A stretch of 64,000 nt of DNA from Thermoproteota archaeon (GCA_027492205.1 JAOZFN010000011.1:62001-126000); one strand, 5' to 3'. Positions 25,054 through 33,661 are shown, counted from the stretch's first letter. The notes: generated from the sequence alone by a model not told the origin. Translations and numbers: made by a program.

Positions 25054-25343
25054 CCAGCCTTCTCTCTGTTCTCTCTCCTCTCTCGCCTGGAGACTAGGTC
25101 GAGGACTATCAATACGAGCCCAAGCGCGAACACCGACCCCAGCCCCGGCACGAAGAGGGCGAGGGTGAGTAGGGCAGCCAGAATCCACAGATCCGCTGAC
25201 CTCTCAGGGGGCGCTCTGTCCCGACCGCAGATCGCCCTGACAACATACTCGAGGAACCTCTCAACCAGGTCCACCATCAGAGCGAGCGTCAGTATGGTGA
25301 TGACGGGAGGCAGCCCGTACACCCAGGGCGTTAATGGGACCAT
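25050..25343 (-). CDS. Two-helix membrane protein of unknown function
   Basis: A 97-residue protein with a hydrophobic helix near the N-terminus (VITILTLALMVDLVERFLEY), a charged loop with Cys and Arg, and a second helical region (LWILAALLTLALFVPGLGSV, FALGLVLIVLDLV), then a charged tail. ATG 25343 lies about 27 bases after a TATA-like aactttttatc on the minus strand (25366-25376). The stop codon overlaps the end of the DUF3160 gene by 4 bases. Nothing more specific can be said. Confidence 0.65.
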   Translation of the reverse strand: MVPLTPWVYGLPPVITILTLALMVDLVERFLEYVVRAICGRDRAPPERSADLWILAALLTLALFVPGLGSVFALGLVLIVLDLVSRRERRENREKAG

Positions 25344-25445
25344 CGTGGCGCATTGACCCGTTTGTGATAAAAAGTTTTACACATAAATGTCCAGTGGTGG
25401 GTTTCCATTCCGTTGGGCGCGACGTCTCCCTCGGGAAGCAGGGAG

Positions 25446-25494
25446 GCCTGGGGGTTTGGCTAGTGGGGCCGCATCGCGGTGAAGACCCCCAGGC
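25446..25494 (+). repeat. Inverted repeat with 10-base arms in intergenic DNA
   Basis: The arms gcctgggggt (25446-25455) and acccccaggc (25485-25494) are perfect reverse complements separated by 29 bases. The gap 25344-25584 contains no gene. The hairpin could belong to a small structured RNA or be a transcription end signal; no T-run follows. Confidence 0.4.
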
Positions 25495-25584
25495 GGGGAT
25501 AGTGGCGGATCGGAGGCGAGTTCTCGTCTGAGGCCGGCCCTCTAATGGATTTTTATCAATCGCTCACTTCTCCAGCGCGCTAAG

Positions 25585-26619
25585 ATGGTCCAATTTTCCC
25601 GCATGTCGGCGCTCTTGGGGGTACTCGTGGGGTCTGCCGTTGCCCCTCCGCCACTGGTCCCGGGGGGCACAGTCGGTGGTGGAATGGTTCAGTCGCCGGT
25701 CATACCGACCTCACCAGTCCCCTGGGTTGGGCTCGCGGAAGGGGATGTGAGGGGGATAGTCTACATCCTCCCGTCGGAGTGTTGTGCGAGCTATTGGACG
25801 GAGAAATACGGGGACAGGATATACTTCTACGTGTACGCCAACCTCTCAGATTGCAGGAGGCCGATCGGGAGCGACTTCTCCCTGATTGGGAGGTATTACG
25901 ACACCGTGATAGTGATCATTCCCGCGGACGACTCCCCCCTCTTTCGCCACAACTTGAGGGTGATAGACGAGCTCGCGGAGGAGCGATCCATGAGGGTCGT
26001 CTGGGGGGTCTTCCCCAAGTGGAAGTACGGGCCCGAGGACGACTACCTCGAACCCGGAACCCCCATGAATGGGCTGGTGCTGGGGCTCATGGAGTTTCTC
26101 TCAACGTTGAACTCGACCTGGAAGGTGGCCATATGGTACGGGTGGAGCTATAGGCGTGACTACGCGGACATAATCCGGTTCTACGACTCCCTCCCTGAGG
26201 GCCTGAGGGGGCTCTACGCCGCTTGGCTGGACGAGGAGTTCGCTCCGTTGGTCAATCAACTGGCAGTCAGGCCGGAGTTCCTCGTGATCACCGAGCTGTA
26301 CAGCGAGGACGAGATAGCGAAGTTCTCCGGCATCCTGCCGAATCAGATGGTGGTGACGGGCTACGAGGGGGCAGGTGACGCGGAGGAGTGGCTCCGCGGG
26401 ATGTGCCCAAACCTCAGGGCCATAAGGGACCCCTCGCTGGTGGGGATTTGGATGTTCTACGACAAGGGAGACGGGTCGGGGGAGGACTACGGGGCCTACT
26501 TCCCAGGGGAGGGCCTGGCCGACCCGTGGAGGTGCTTAAGCGGCGTGCGGCGCTCCTCCCGTCCGCCGGCGCGGATCCCGGTACCGCGGGTGGTGGGGCG
26601 GATCATAATTCCCACATGA
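25585..26619 (+). CDS. Secreted protein of unknown function
   Basis: A 344-residue protein. ATG 25585 lies 25 bases after a TATA box (ggatttttatc, 25548-25558), so it is leaderless. A short signal peptide (MSALLGVLVGSAVAPPPL) is followed by a mature part with two cysteines (SECCASYW) and alternating strands and helices: GIVYILPSE, DTVIVIIPADD, RVVWGVFPKWKYG, WKVAIWYGWSY, FLVITELYSEDEIAKF, MVVTGYEGAG, GIWMFYDKGDG. This order fits a TIM barrel of the glycoside-hydrolase-like kind, with acidic residues near strand ends (WLDEEF; TELYSED), by inference only. It lies just before the thiamine-transport operon on the opposite strand. Confidence 0.65.
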   Translation: MVQFSRMSALLGVLVGSAVAPPPLVPGGTVGGGMVQSPVIPTSPVPWVGLAEGDVRGIVYILPSECCASYWTEKYGDRIYFYVYANLSDCRRPIGSDFSLIGRYYDTVIVIIPADDSPLFRHNLRVIDELAEERSMRVVWGVFPKWKYGPEDDYLEPGTPMNGLVLGLMEFLSTLNSTWKVAIWYGWSYRRDYADIIRFYDSLPEGLRGLYAAWLDEEFAPLVNQLAVRPEFLVITELYSEDEIAKFSGILPNQMVVTGYEGAGDAEEWLRGMCPNLRAIRDPSLVGIWMFYDKGDGSGEDYGAYFPGEGLADPWRCLSGVRRSSRPPARIPVPRVVGRIIIPT

Positions 26620-26673
26620 GAGGGGGCTCGGGCGCGCGGCGCTGCAGGCCCCTCCCCTCAATCCGGCTTTCCG

Positions 26674-27675
26674 TCACGCCTTCGTACGCAGGATCCTCAG
26701 CTCAGTCGGCCTGAAGGTTACCGTCGACCCCCTCGGCGGGTCTTCCAACACGAGCTCGACTTCTTCATCCCCCACCCTCCCCTTCACCCTGTAGCCGGAT
26801 CTGGAGCGGGACACCGCGATTATCGTGGCGGCAATTCCGGCGGGCGTCTGCTCAACCTCCTCGGGGTAGAAGGCCACGGAGACCGCCTCGCCCACCCACT
26901 CCAGCTCGACCTCGTAATCCCCGAGCCCGTATCTTCTGCCGGCCCTCCGCTCCAGTGTGAGCACGTTGGCCCCAAGGAACCTGGCGACGAACTCGATCTG
27001 AGGATCGTCCACCACATCGCCGGCCGGTCCCTCCCTCAAGATCCTGCCGGCCCTCATCACCGCGAGCCTATCGGCGATGGCCAGCGCCTCCGCCTGGTCG
27101 TGGGTCACGTGGATGGCCGTGAAGCCCCTCTCGGCGTGGAGCCTCCTGACCTCCCAGAGGAGCTCCTCCCTGAGCCTGGCGTCGAGGGCCCCGAAGGGCT
27201 CGTCCAGGAGGAGCACCCTCGGCTCGGGAGAGAGCGCCCTCGCTATGGCCACCCTCTGCCTCTGACCCCCGGAGAGCTGGTGCGGGTACCTCGACTCGAG
27301 GCCCTCGAGCCTGAGGAGCCTCAGGTACTCCCTCGCCCTCCGCCTGGCCTCGCCTCCCTCGACCCCCCTCGCCACGAGCCCGAAGGCCACGTTGTCCAGG
27401 ACGGTCATGTGGGGAAACAGCGCGAGGTCTTGGAACACCATACCGACGTTTCTCTCCCTGGGGGGCACCTCGGTGACGTCGACTCCGTCAAACAGCACCC
27501 TGCCGGAGTCCGGCCTCTCCAAGCCGGCGACCACCCTCAGCATGGTGGTCTTCCCGCACCCGCTGGGGCCCAGCACGGCCGTGATGGCCCCGTCGGGAAC
27601 CTTGAGGGACGCCGAGTCCAGCGCGACCACCTTGCCGAATCTCTTGCTCACCGACCTCAGCTCGACCTCAACCAC
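26674..27675 (-). CDS. thiQ: Thiamine ABC transporter, ATPase subunit
   Basis: An ABC ATPase of 333 residues: Walker A GPSGCGKTTMLR, Q-loop FQDLALF, signature LSGGQRQRVAIARAL, Walker B RVLLLDEPFGALD and H-loop THDQAEALA. The C-terminal 100 residues form a TOBE-like domain as in spermidine/iron/thiamine importers. The substrate is assigned from the thiB and thiP genes upstream in the same operon and the TPP riboswitch. GTG 27675 is chosen: a GGGAGG site lies 7 bases upstream and the gene overlaps thiP by 19 bases; the in-frame codon at 27708 is less likely. Confidence 0.9.
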   Translation of the reverse strand: MVEVELRSVSKRFGKVVALDSASLKVPDGAITAVLGPSGCGKTTMLRVVAGLERPDSGRVLFDGVDVTEVPPRERNVGMVFQDLALFPHMTVLDNVAFGLVARGVEGGEARRRAREYLRLLRLEGLESRYPHQLSGGQRQRVAIARALSPEPRVLLLDEPFGALDARLREELLWEVRRLHAERGFTAIHVTHDQAEALAIADRLAVMRAGRILREGPAGDVVDDPQIEFVARFLGANVLTLERRAGRRYGLGDYEVELEWVGEAVSVAFYPEEVEQTPAGIAATIIAVSRSRSGYRVKGRVGDEEVELVLEDPPRGSTVTFRPTELRILRTKA

Positions 27676-29231
27676 CCCATCCTCCCCTCCACGATCTGCT
27701 TCGCCCACAGCGCCCCCCAGGTCAGCAGGGCCACAAGGGACGAGACCGCCGCGGCCTCCTGGAACCTCCTCACTCCGGCGTACCTGAGGGCCACTACCGT
27801 CAGGGTCTGGGTGGCCGGGGAGGCCAGCAGGGTGCTGGCCGCCGTCTCCGACAGTGAGAGGGCGATGGCGTAGAACGCCCCGGAGAGCACGGCGGGCGCG
27901 GCTGCGGGCAGCAGCACCTTGAAGGCGGCGTCCAGCCTGCTCAGGCCCAGGGTCTCGGCGGCGTCCAGCAGGCTCTCCGACAGTCCCGACATTCCGGACT
28001 CCACGGCCCTCATGGCGAAGGGCGCCGCGATCAAGACGTGGCTGGCCGCGATGAGGGTCCAGCCCGGGATTCCGAGCCTGACGCCGAGGGCGTAGAGCCC
28101 CAGGGCCGCCGTGATGGAAGAGGTCCCCAGAGGAAGTGAGGAGACTCCCAACGCCAGCGACCTAGCCCTGGTGGGCGCTGAGGCCACCAGGGAGGCGAGG
28201 GAGAGGGTGACGATGGCCGTTATGGCGGCGAAGAAGGCGCTGTTGACGAGCCCTCTGACGGGCTCGACCCCCAGGGACGCGTCGTAGGCGGTCGAGAGGA
28301 TCCTCGCGTAGACCGTGGGATCGAACCTGTCGGTCAGCGGGTCGAAGAGCGATCGCAGGACCAGGTAGGCGACGGGGTAGATCGCTAGGGCGGCTGAGGC
28401 GTATCCATAGACCGCGGCGAGGGCCGCTCGAGACCCCACCAGGGGCCTCCTCCTCCTGACCTCCCCCGAAACCCCCACGGGGGACCACCTCAGGGATGCC
28501 CACGCAACACCCATTGTGGCGGCCAGCTGGATCAGCGCCGCGGCGGAGGCCCGATCGGTGTCGAGGAACACCTTGTACAGGGAGTAGATCTCCACCTCGA
28601 GGGTCCTGTACCGTGGCCCCCCCAGGAGGAGGGGTATGGCGAAGCTGGTGAAGCTCAGGGAGAACGTGAGAGAGAAGCCGGCCGCGATCCCCCTCAGCGC
28701 GAGTGGGAGCGTGACCCTGAAGAACCTCGTGAGCGGCCCTGCTCCGAGGGTCTCGGCCGCCTCCTCGAGGCTCAGTCCAACGGATCCGAGGGATGCGGAG
28801 ATCATCTGGGCGCAGACCCCGAAGTTGAAGTAGGCGTGCGCCAAGACTATCGCGATCCAGCCCTGCGGAACTAGGCCGGCCCTAACGAGGAGCAGGAAGG
28901 CCAAGGCCACCGACACGGTCGGAAGGGTGAACGGAAGCGCCACGAGTGTCTCCACCAATTCCCTGCCAGGGTAGTCGTATGTGGAGTTGAGGTAGGCTAG
29001 CGGCAGGGCGAGCAGCACGGCCGCGCCCGCGCTGGCGAGGGCCTGGAGGAGGGAGAACCTGAGGGATCTCAGGACTACCGGGTCTGTGGCGGCGTCCGCC
29101 AGCGCCCGGACTCCCTCGAGCAGCAGCGCCCCCGCAGAGGAGGCCCAGAGGGAAAAGAGCAGGGCGGTGGCGAGGAGGGCTGGAATCCAATCTCCTGCCT
29201 CCCATCCCCGCCGACCGCCCACGGGGAACAC
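27657..29231 (-). CDS. thiP: Thiamine ABC transporter, fused permease
   Basis: The 524-residue permease has two homologous halves of about six helices each. Each half has an EAA loop: EAAETLGAGPLTRFFRVTLP and LDAAETLGLSRLDAAFKVLL. This double permease is the ThiP type of thiamine/TPP importer, which has only one permease polypeptide. Half-domain order and overall length fit. Start GTG 29231 has a GAGGAG site about 13 bases upstream; the gene follows thiB after 30 bases. Import of thiamine, its phosphates, or both cannot be told apart. Confidence 0.9.
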   Translation of the reverse strand: MFPVGGRRGWEAGDWIPALLATALLFSLWASSAGALLLEGVRALADAATDPVVLRSLRFSLLQALASAGAAVLLALPLAYLNSTYDYPGRELVETLVALPFTLPTVSVALAFLLLVRAGLVPQGWIAIVLAHAYFNFGVCAQMISASLGSVGLSLEEAAETLGAGPLTRFFRVTLPLALRGIAAGFSLTFSLSFTSFAIPLLLGGPRYRTLEVEIYSLYKVFLDTDRASAAALIQLAATMGVAWASLRWSPVGVSGEVRRRRPLVGSRAALAAVYGYASAALAIYPVAYLVLRSLFDPLTDRFDPTVYARILSTAYDASLGVEPVRGLVNSAFFAAITAIVTLSLASLVASAPTRARSLALGVSSLPLGTSSITAALGLYALGVRLGIPGWTLIAASHVLIAAPFAMRAVESGMSGLSESLLDAAETLGLSRLDAAFKVLLPAAAPAVLSGAFYAIALSLSETAASTLLASPATQTLTVVALRYAGVRRFQEAAAVSSLVALLTWGALWAKQIVEGRMGWLRSS

Positions 29232-29261
29232 GCCGATCGCCTCTCCTCGACCTTACTCGGG

Positions 29262-30374
29262 TTAGGATCCCACGGCCCTCCTCCACTCGTCGAGCCACCG
29301 CCTGAGGTTGGCCGCCACCTCGTCTGGGGTCAGCACCTCGTTCATAAGCTTGATCTTCGTGGGATCGATGGCGTACTGCGCGTACTCCGGGGGAAGATGG
29401 ACGTTCTCGTTGGCCGGGTACATCCAGTTGTTCAGCGGTATGAGCCTCTGCACCTCGGGGCTGAGGAAATACTCGATGAACTCCTCCGCCAGCTCCCTGT
29501 GCGGGGCCCCCTTGACTAGGCCTATGCCCTCTATCTGGAGCCAGCCCCACTCCTCACCGTTGTAGGTCACCAGCGTCGCCCTGTATCTGGTTTCCTGGTA
29601 GAAGTGATAGGAGTACGCCCCGTCGGTCCCGTAGCTCACCACGATCGGCCTGCCCTGAGCCTCATCCAGGAAGACGTCGTAGGCGTCCCCCCAGCTCCCC
29701 GCGACCAGAAGGCCGTTGTCGATCGCCCGAGTCCACCAGCTCCTCCAGTCCCCGCCGGTCATCTTGTAGTAGGCGATCTGCCAGAGCAGGAAGCCGAGAC
29801 CGGTGCTGCTCACAGTCGGATCCTCGGCCACCAGCCTCGAGGCGTACTCCGGCCTGGCCAAGTCGTCGAACGTGAGTCTGCTCATTTCCTCATCCGAGAT
29901 GCGCTGACTGTCGTACACGAGGGCGATGAGGCCGTAGTCGTAGGGCACGACGTGGTGCGTCGGATCTAGGGAGCTGACCAGCCAGTCGTAGATCTCGTCG
30001 AGGTTGCTCGGGGTGTAGGGCTCGAGCACCCCGGCATCGACGGCCTCGTGCACGAGCACGTTGTCAATCCCTATGATCACGTCCGCCTGCGGGTTGTCCT
30101 TCTCCTGGATCAGGGCCAGCAGCGCGGACCTCGCGTCGTCGAACTCCCTGACCACGACCTCGCAGTTGTACCTGCGCTCGAACTCGCCGTAGACCGCGTC
30201 GAGCGTCGCGTTGGGATCATCCCCCCACTTGAGCAGGCTCTCGTAGGTGTAGATGACCAGCCTCCTCTCGGCCCGAGCCTCGCCGGTCCTCTGCAGGGCC
30301 ACGTACGCTGCGGCAAGCACCACCACCGCCGCAAGGGCTAGGGCCAGGATCCGGCCAGCAGTCCACCTCACCAC
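29262..30374 (-). CDS. thiB: Thiamine ABC transporter, substrate-binding protein
   Basis: The 370-residue periplasmic-type binding protein matches TbpA/ThiB: VIYTYESLLKWG at the mature N-terminus, NPQADVIIGIDNVLVHEAVD, a conserved GTDGAYSYHF, and at the C-terminus NWMYPANENVHLPPEY and VAANLRRWLDEWRRAV. A signal anchor (RILALALAAVVVLAAAYVAL) precedes it, so it is held at the outside of the membrane. GTG 30374 (or 30371) is preferred: GGGAGGGG at 30379-30386 lies just before it. An ATG at 30419, 12 bases after the riboswitch, has no Shine-Dalgarno site and gives an unusual Pro/Ala-rich start. Confidence 0.92.
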   Translation of the reverse strand: MVRWTAGRILALALAAVVVLAAAYVALQRTGEARAERRLVIYTYESLLKWGDDPNATLDAVYGEFERRYNCEVVVREFDDARSALLALIQEKDNPQADVIIGIDNVLVHEAVDAGVLEPYTPSNLDEIYDWLVSSLDPTHHVVPYDYGLIALVYDSQRISDEEMSRLTFDDLARPEYASRLVAEDPTVSSTGLGFLLWQIAYYKMTGGDWRSWWTRAIDNGLLVAGSWGDAYDVFLDEAQGRPIVVSYGTDGAYSYHFYQETRYRATLVTYNGEEWGWLQIEGIGLVKGAPHRELAEEFIEYFLSPEVQRLIPLNNWMYPANENVHLPPEYAQYAIDPTKIKLMNEVLTPDEVAANLRRWLDEWRRAVGS

Positions 30375-30378
30375 CACA

Positions 30379-30428
30379 CCCCTCCCGGCAGACACCGGAG
30401 GGGCCGCGGGAGTCGGCATAAGGAGGTG
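30379..30428 (-). promoter_or_regulatory. Candidate Shine-Dalgarno / anti-Shine-Dalgarno pair of thiB
   Basis: On the minus-strand mRNA, CACCUCC (30428-30422) comes directly after the 3' arm of the riboswitch P1 stem and can pair with the GGAGG of the thiB ribosome site (30379-30386). Closing of P1 on TPP binding would leave it free to hide the site and lower translation. This is inferred from base pairing only. Confidence 0.5.
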
Positions 30429-30430
30429 CC

Positions 30431-30534
30431 GCGGGCACGCTCCCTACGCCGGCATTACCCGGATCAGGTTCCAGGGGTCGGCGGCGCGCTAGCCGCCCTC
30501 TCAGCCGGGTTGCCCCAGCTCCCCCGGTGCCCGC
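30431..30534 (-). promoter_or_regulatory. TPP riboswitch (THI element)
   Basis: On the minus strand, the conserved TPP-aptamer blocks are present in order: GGGGGAGCTGGGGCAACC, GGCTGAGAGGG, ACCCCTGGAACCTGATC, CGGGTAATGCCGGCGTAGGG. The P1 stem closes with GCGGGCAC (30534-30527) and GTGCCCGC (30438-30431), an exact complement. A P3 arm with GCGGC-GCCGC is also present. The element lies between the promoter and thiB, so thiamine uptake should be switched off when TPP is abundant. Confidence 0.95.
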
Positions 30535-30557
30535 CGGGTGGCGAGAAACCCCGGGCA

Positions 30558-30567
30558 GTATAAATCA
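30558..30567 (-). promoter_or_regulatory. TATA box of the thiBPQ operon
   Basis: The minus-strand element gatttatact stands about 25 bases before the first base of the riboswitch, so the transcript should begin almost exactly at P1. Confidence 0.65.
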
Positions 30568-30697
30568 TTTACTGAAGTCGCCAGGGACGCCCCTTCGTCG
30601 TCTTCCCGTCGGGCTTGACGCTCACGGTTCCCGGCGGACGTAGATCGCTCTTGAGAGGCTGCCACGCCCGTGAGGAGAGCTGTCGGGCCCCCGGATT

Positions 30698-32629
30698 TCA
30701 CCCGTCGGACCCGGTCGGGGGGTCGTAGGTGAGCCCGTCCATCTGGTGACAGCGTGGTATCGGGGAAATCAGGTCGATCACGGTCTCCCGGACGACGTCC
30801 AAGTTATCGAGCGCATACTTCCTCGTCGAAAACCGATCCTCCCCCCACAGCCATATCAGCACCCTCCCGGGGCCGAGATCGTAAATCCCAGGCCCGCCTA
30901 GGGCGCGGGTGAGCGGGCGGAGCAGGTCGCCGAGGTGGGGACTCTCGGGCCCGCCCAACAGGATGAGCACCTTGCTGTCTAGCATGGCCAGCCTCAACCC
31001 CTCCTGGTCCAGCCTGGCCCTGCGGACCTCGACGCCCATTTGACGAATTTCGTCGGCCAGCCGAGTCCCGGTCAGGTTCCAGTCTATGTCGTTCGACAGG
31101 ATCGCCACCTCGATCCCTGGTTCCCGCCACTCAGACCACAGCTCGAGTGCGCCCCGCCGGCTCAGGGCGTGGATCCTCACTTCGCAGCCCCCAGCCGCGG
31201 CTATGGTCTCCATAGCCGCCCGCGCGACTTCCCCATAGACGGGGACCTCGAGTTCCCACGAAGTGCAGCGGATCTCTGCGCCCTCCTTCGCCATGAGGAG
31301 GAACACCCTCCCCCAGGGATCTCTGCCAAAGTCCAGCGTACTGGGCAGCTCCAAGAGGACTCCGTCGTACAGGTCGAGCGCCCAGGCCCCCACCAGGCCC
31401 TCGGGTACCGTGGCCGGGGCCTGCCCCACGGCGACCAATCCGGCGTCGTAGACGCCTATGGCCCAGCGATCCCCGAAGGTCGATCCCCTCCAGCACCCGA
31501 GCCAGTAGAGGTTCGGCAGGTCCTCCAGCTGGACTTCTCCCTCCACCTCGGACGGGGCGTAGGCCGCCCCGTCGTGGCCGAACACCCTGGCCCCGGCAAA
31601 GGAGTAGAAGGCCGCCTCCCTTCCTCCCCTGTCGGGAAGGGCGTAGCTCAGGTGAAAGAACCCCAGCTCGGGGTTGCGTCTCCGGGCCTCCTCGTAGGGT
31701 CGGACGACGAGTTCGGGGACGTACATTGCCGGACTCTCCCACGAGCTCCCGTCCCACGGGAAGAGCACGGTAGCCCCCTGCACGACGTCCGAGTAGTACG
31801 ATTCGCTTATGTCCCAGTCCACGTACTCCATGGGCTCGTGGCCGCACCTGTAGGCCTGATTGGACACGATCACGAGGTCGATCCCCCTCTCCTCGGCCCC
31901 CTCCCTCAGCTCCAGCAGGAACTCCCTCAGCGCCTCCCAGAGCGTCTGGTTTGGGTGCCTCTCCCTGAACGCCTCGACGTACCCCGGCACCTCCGACGCC
32001 CATTCCTCCGAGCACGCCGCCGGGAACCAGTCGAAAAAGACTGCGGAGTACCCGCCGTCGGCCAGCGCGTCCAGCAGATTGAGAACCCGCCTCCTCCGGA
32101 GACCCTCACTGCCGTAGTCGTATGCAAGAGCCCTCCCGTAGGGGCCGTCGAAGCTGACGAGGAAGTCTCCTGGCCTGTAGCCCTCGGCGTCCCACTCGTA
32201 GGCGGCGAATATCCAGTCGTACATCATGAGCCGGACTCCCGCGTCTAGGAGTTCAGACCTCGCCTCCGGGGGGAGTTCGGCGGCCTCCACGATATCCGCC
32301 CTCCTTGCCAGCCTGAGCCTGTCCTCAGTCGGCGGGCCCATGAAGTACAGGCTGATCCTCGCGTTCGGTCTCGGGGCGAGGCCCCCCAGATCAGTCTGGG
32401 AGGGGGAGCCCATCCCGGGGGCCAGGCTGAGGGACGTCGCTCCGGTTCCAATCTCCGATCCACCTGTCCCGGAGCCGTCAGAAGGTAGGGCCTCAGAGTT
32501 GTGGATCTCAGGGCCGGATGAGAGTCCGATCGGGGCTCCATCCCGGCCGACGCGCTTCAATCCCACAGGCAAACTGAGCACGAGCGCCAAGAGGACCACA
32601 GGCGCCACGTCTGAAACTGGCACCCTCAT
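30698..32629 (-). CDS. Large secreted glycoside-hydrolase-like protein
   Basis: A 643-residue protein with a signal peptide (VAPVVLLALVLSLPVGL), a low-complexity Ser/Gly/Pro region (about residues 30-85) and a domain that looks like a TIM barrel: ISLYFMG, VRLMMYDWIFAAYEWD, GYSAVFFDWFPAACSEEW, DLVIVSNQAYRCG, and DWDISESYYSD. Acidic residues stand at strand ends (FDW, EYVDWD), as in endo-polygalactosaminidase-like glycosidases. The C-terminal 150 residues have an alternating alpha/beta pattern with ILLGGPESPHLGDL resembling surface-layer cell-surface proteins. Role is not proved. A TATA-like cattaaacac (32690-32699) is shared with the divergent gene at 32744. Confidence 0.65.
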   Translation of the reverse strand: MRVPVSDVAPVVLLALVLSLPVGLKRVGRDGAPIGLSSGPEIHNSEALPSDGSGTGGSEIGTGATSLSLAPGMGSPSQTDLGGLAPRPNARISLYFMGPPTEDRLRLARRADIVEAAELPPEARSELLDAGVRLMMYDWIFAAYEWDAEGYRPGDFLVSFDGPYGRALAYDYGSEGLRRRRVLNLLDALADGGYSAVFFDWFPAACSEEWASEVPGYVEAFRERHPNQTLWEALREFLLELREGAEERGIDLVIVSNQAYRCGHEPMEYVDWDISESYYSDVVQGATVLFPWDGSSWESPAMYVPELVVRPYEEARRRNPELGFFHLSYALPDRGGREAAFYSFAGARVFGHDGAAYAPSEVEGEVQLEDLPNLYWLGCWRGSTFGDRWAIGVYDAGLVAVGQAPATVPEGLVGAWALDLYDGVLLELPSTLDFGRDPWGRVFLLMAKEGAEIRCTSWELEVPVYGEVARAAMETIAAAGGCEVRIHALSRRGALELWSEWREPGIEVAILSNDIDWNLTGTRLADEIRQMGVEVRRARLDQEGLRLAMLDSKVLILLGGPESPHLGDLLRPLTRALGGPGIYDLGPGRVLIWLWGEDRFSTRKYALDNLDVVRETVIDLISPIPRCHQMDGLTYDPPTGSDG

Positions 32630-32743
32630 TGACTCCAGCTCACGGGAAGAGCACTTACGCTTATCGGGCCCCGCCCCCCACCGCGGTGGTGTGTTTAATG
32701 GATTCGGGTCTCGGAGCAGAGAAGGCCCTCTCCGGGCGTGGTG

Positions 32744-33337
32744 ATGGACTTGAAGGGGCAGGTCGAAGAACTTAGGAGAACGTTCGAGGAAGAGGTCTCG
32801 TCGGAGCTGGCTAGGGAGCCAGATTCGACCACGAGGATCCTCATCTTTCTCTCGTGGCTCAACGAGTACCTGGAGGCCAGAGGGATTGGCAGGGTGATCC
32901 TAGTCGGCGGTTTCGCGGTCGAGGTGTACACGGGATCGACCTACAGGACCCTCGACGTGGACATAGTCGTCACGGGCGGGATCGACTTGGTGAAGTCCTT
33001 CTTGGATGCGATCGCCGACAGGGTTGGGAGGACTTGGGTCCCCCGGCTTCGTCCCCTCGCTGAGAGGGGGATCGACCTGGTCGGGACGGTCCCCACGGGG
33101 AAGAGGAGGCCCGTGGAACTGGTGGTCAGGGGGAGGAGGCTCTACGTCGAGGCCCCCGAGGATCTGATCGTCAAGTCCCTGGCGGGCTGGAAGTTCTGGA
33201 ACTCTGGGATGGATAGAGACAAGGCCATCCTTCTCCTGAGGGCTCTGAGGGGGCGCCTAGACTTGGACTTCCTCAGGAGAAGAGCTAAAGAAGAGGGGGT
33301 CCTTGACCTTCTCGAGGAGGCGGAGGGCCTTGCCTGA
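32744..33337 (+). CDS. Nucleotidyltransferase-fold protein (AbiEii/MNT-like)
   Basis: The protein is about 197 residues. Key pattern: VILVGGFAVEVYTGSTYRT then LDVDIVVTG, which is the GG...T.D.D layout of the nucleotidyltransferase fold used by AbiEii and DUF6036-type proteins; then VEAPEDLIVKSLAGWKFW and a helical tail. Similar proteins act as toxins or as minimal NTases in abortive-infection and toxin-antitoxin modules. The following gene overlaps by 8 bases and could be its partner. ATG 32744 is preferred over GTG 32738 or 32741. Confidence 0.78.
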   Translation: MDLKGQVEELRRTFEEEVSSELAREPDSTTRILIFLSWLNEYLEARGIGRVILVGGFAVEVYTGSTYRTLDVDIVVTGGIDLVKSFLDAIADRVGRTWVPRLRPLAERGIDLVGTVPTGKRRPVELVVRGRRLYVEAPEDLIVKSLAGWKFWNSGMDRDKAILLLRALRGRLDLDFLRRRAKEEGVLDLLEEAEGLA

Positions 33338-33623
33338 GGGGGGCGGCGAGTCCCTGACCTTGGTTGACTGGGATGAGCTCAGGTCATCAAGGGACAGAGT
33401 GGCCCTCCGAGAGGCCCTTAAGGCGGCCCTTCGGGCGAGGGAGAGGGAGAGGATCAGGGGCTCCAGGAGGAGCCTGGAGGACGTGAAGAGGCTTGGAGAT
33501 CTCGCGAGACTCGTTCTGGAGGAGATGGGGGAGAGGGGGGAGATATCCTTCCGGCTGGACGAGAGGGGGGCGATCGAGGCGGTGTACATCGGGTCAGGCC
33601 CCGCGGAAAGGGACAGGCGCTGA
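33330..33623 (+). CDS. Small charged partner protein of the nucleotidyltransferase
   Basis: About 97 residues, strongly charged and helical (VALREALKAALRARERERIR, RSLEDVKRLGDLARLVLEEM) with a short beta ending (GEISFRLDERGAIEAVYIG). No family is recognised. TTG 33330 overlaps the preceding stop (33335-33337) and is preceded by GGAGG; the longer frame from 33303 has an Arg-rich start unlike protein. Two genes of this arrangement suggest a toxin-antitoxin-like pair. Confidence 0.6.
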   Translation: MPEGGGESLTLVDWDELRSSRDRVALREALKAALRARERERIRGSRRSLEDVKRLGDLARLVLEEMGERGEISFRLDERGAIEAVYIGSGPAERDRR

Positions 33624-33661
33624 TCCGGGCCCTGCGCCCGTCTCACCCTGGGTGGGGGGCG

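Noticed and set aside
25478-25530. C/D-box guide RNA (gtgaaga and ctga words)
   Set aside because: The C box has a mismatch and there are no internal C'/D' boxes or closing stem.
31040-32248. Long plus-strand frame opposite the secreted hydrolase-like gene
   Set aside because: Same reason: a shadow frame without motifs, opposite a gene with signal peptide and a barrel-like pattern.
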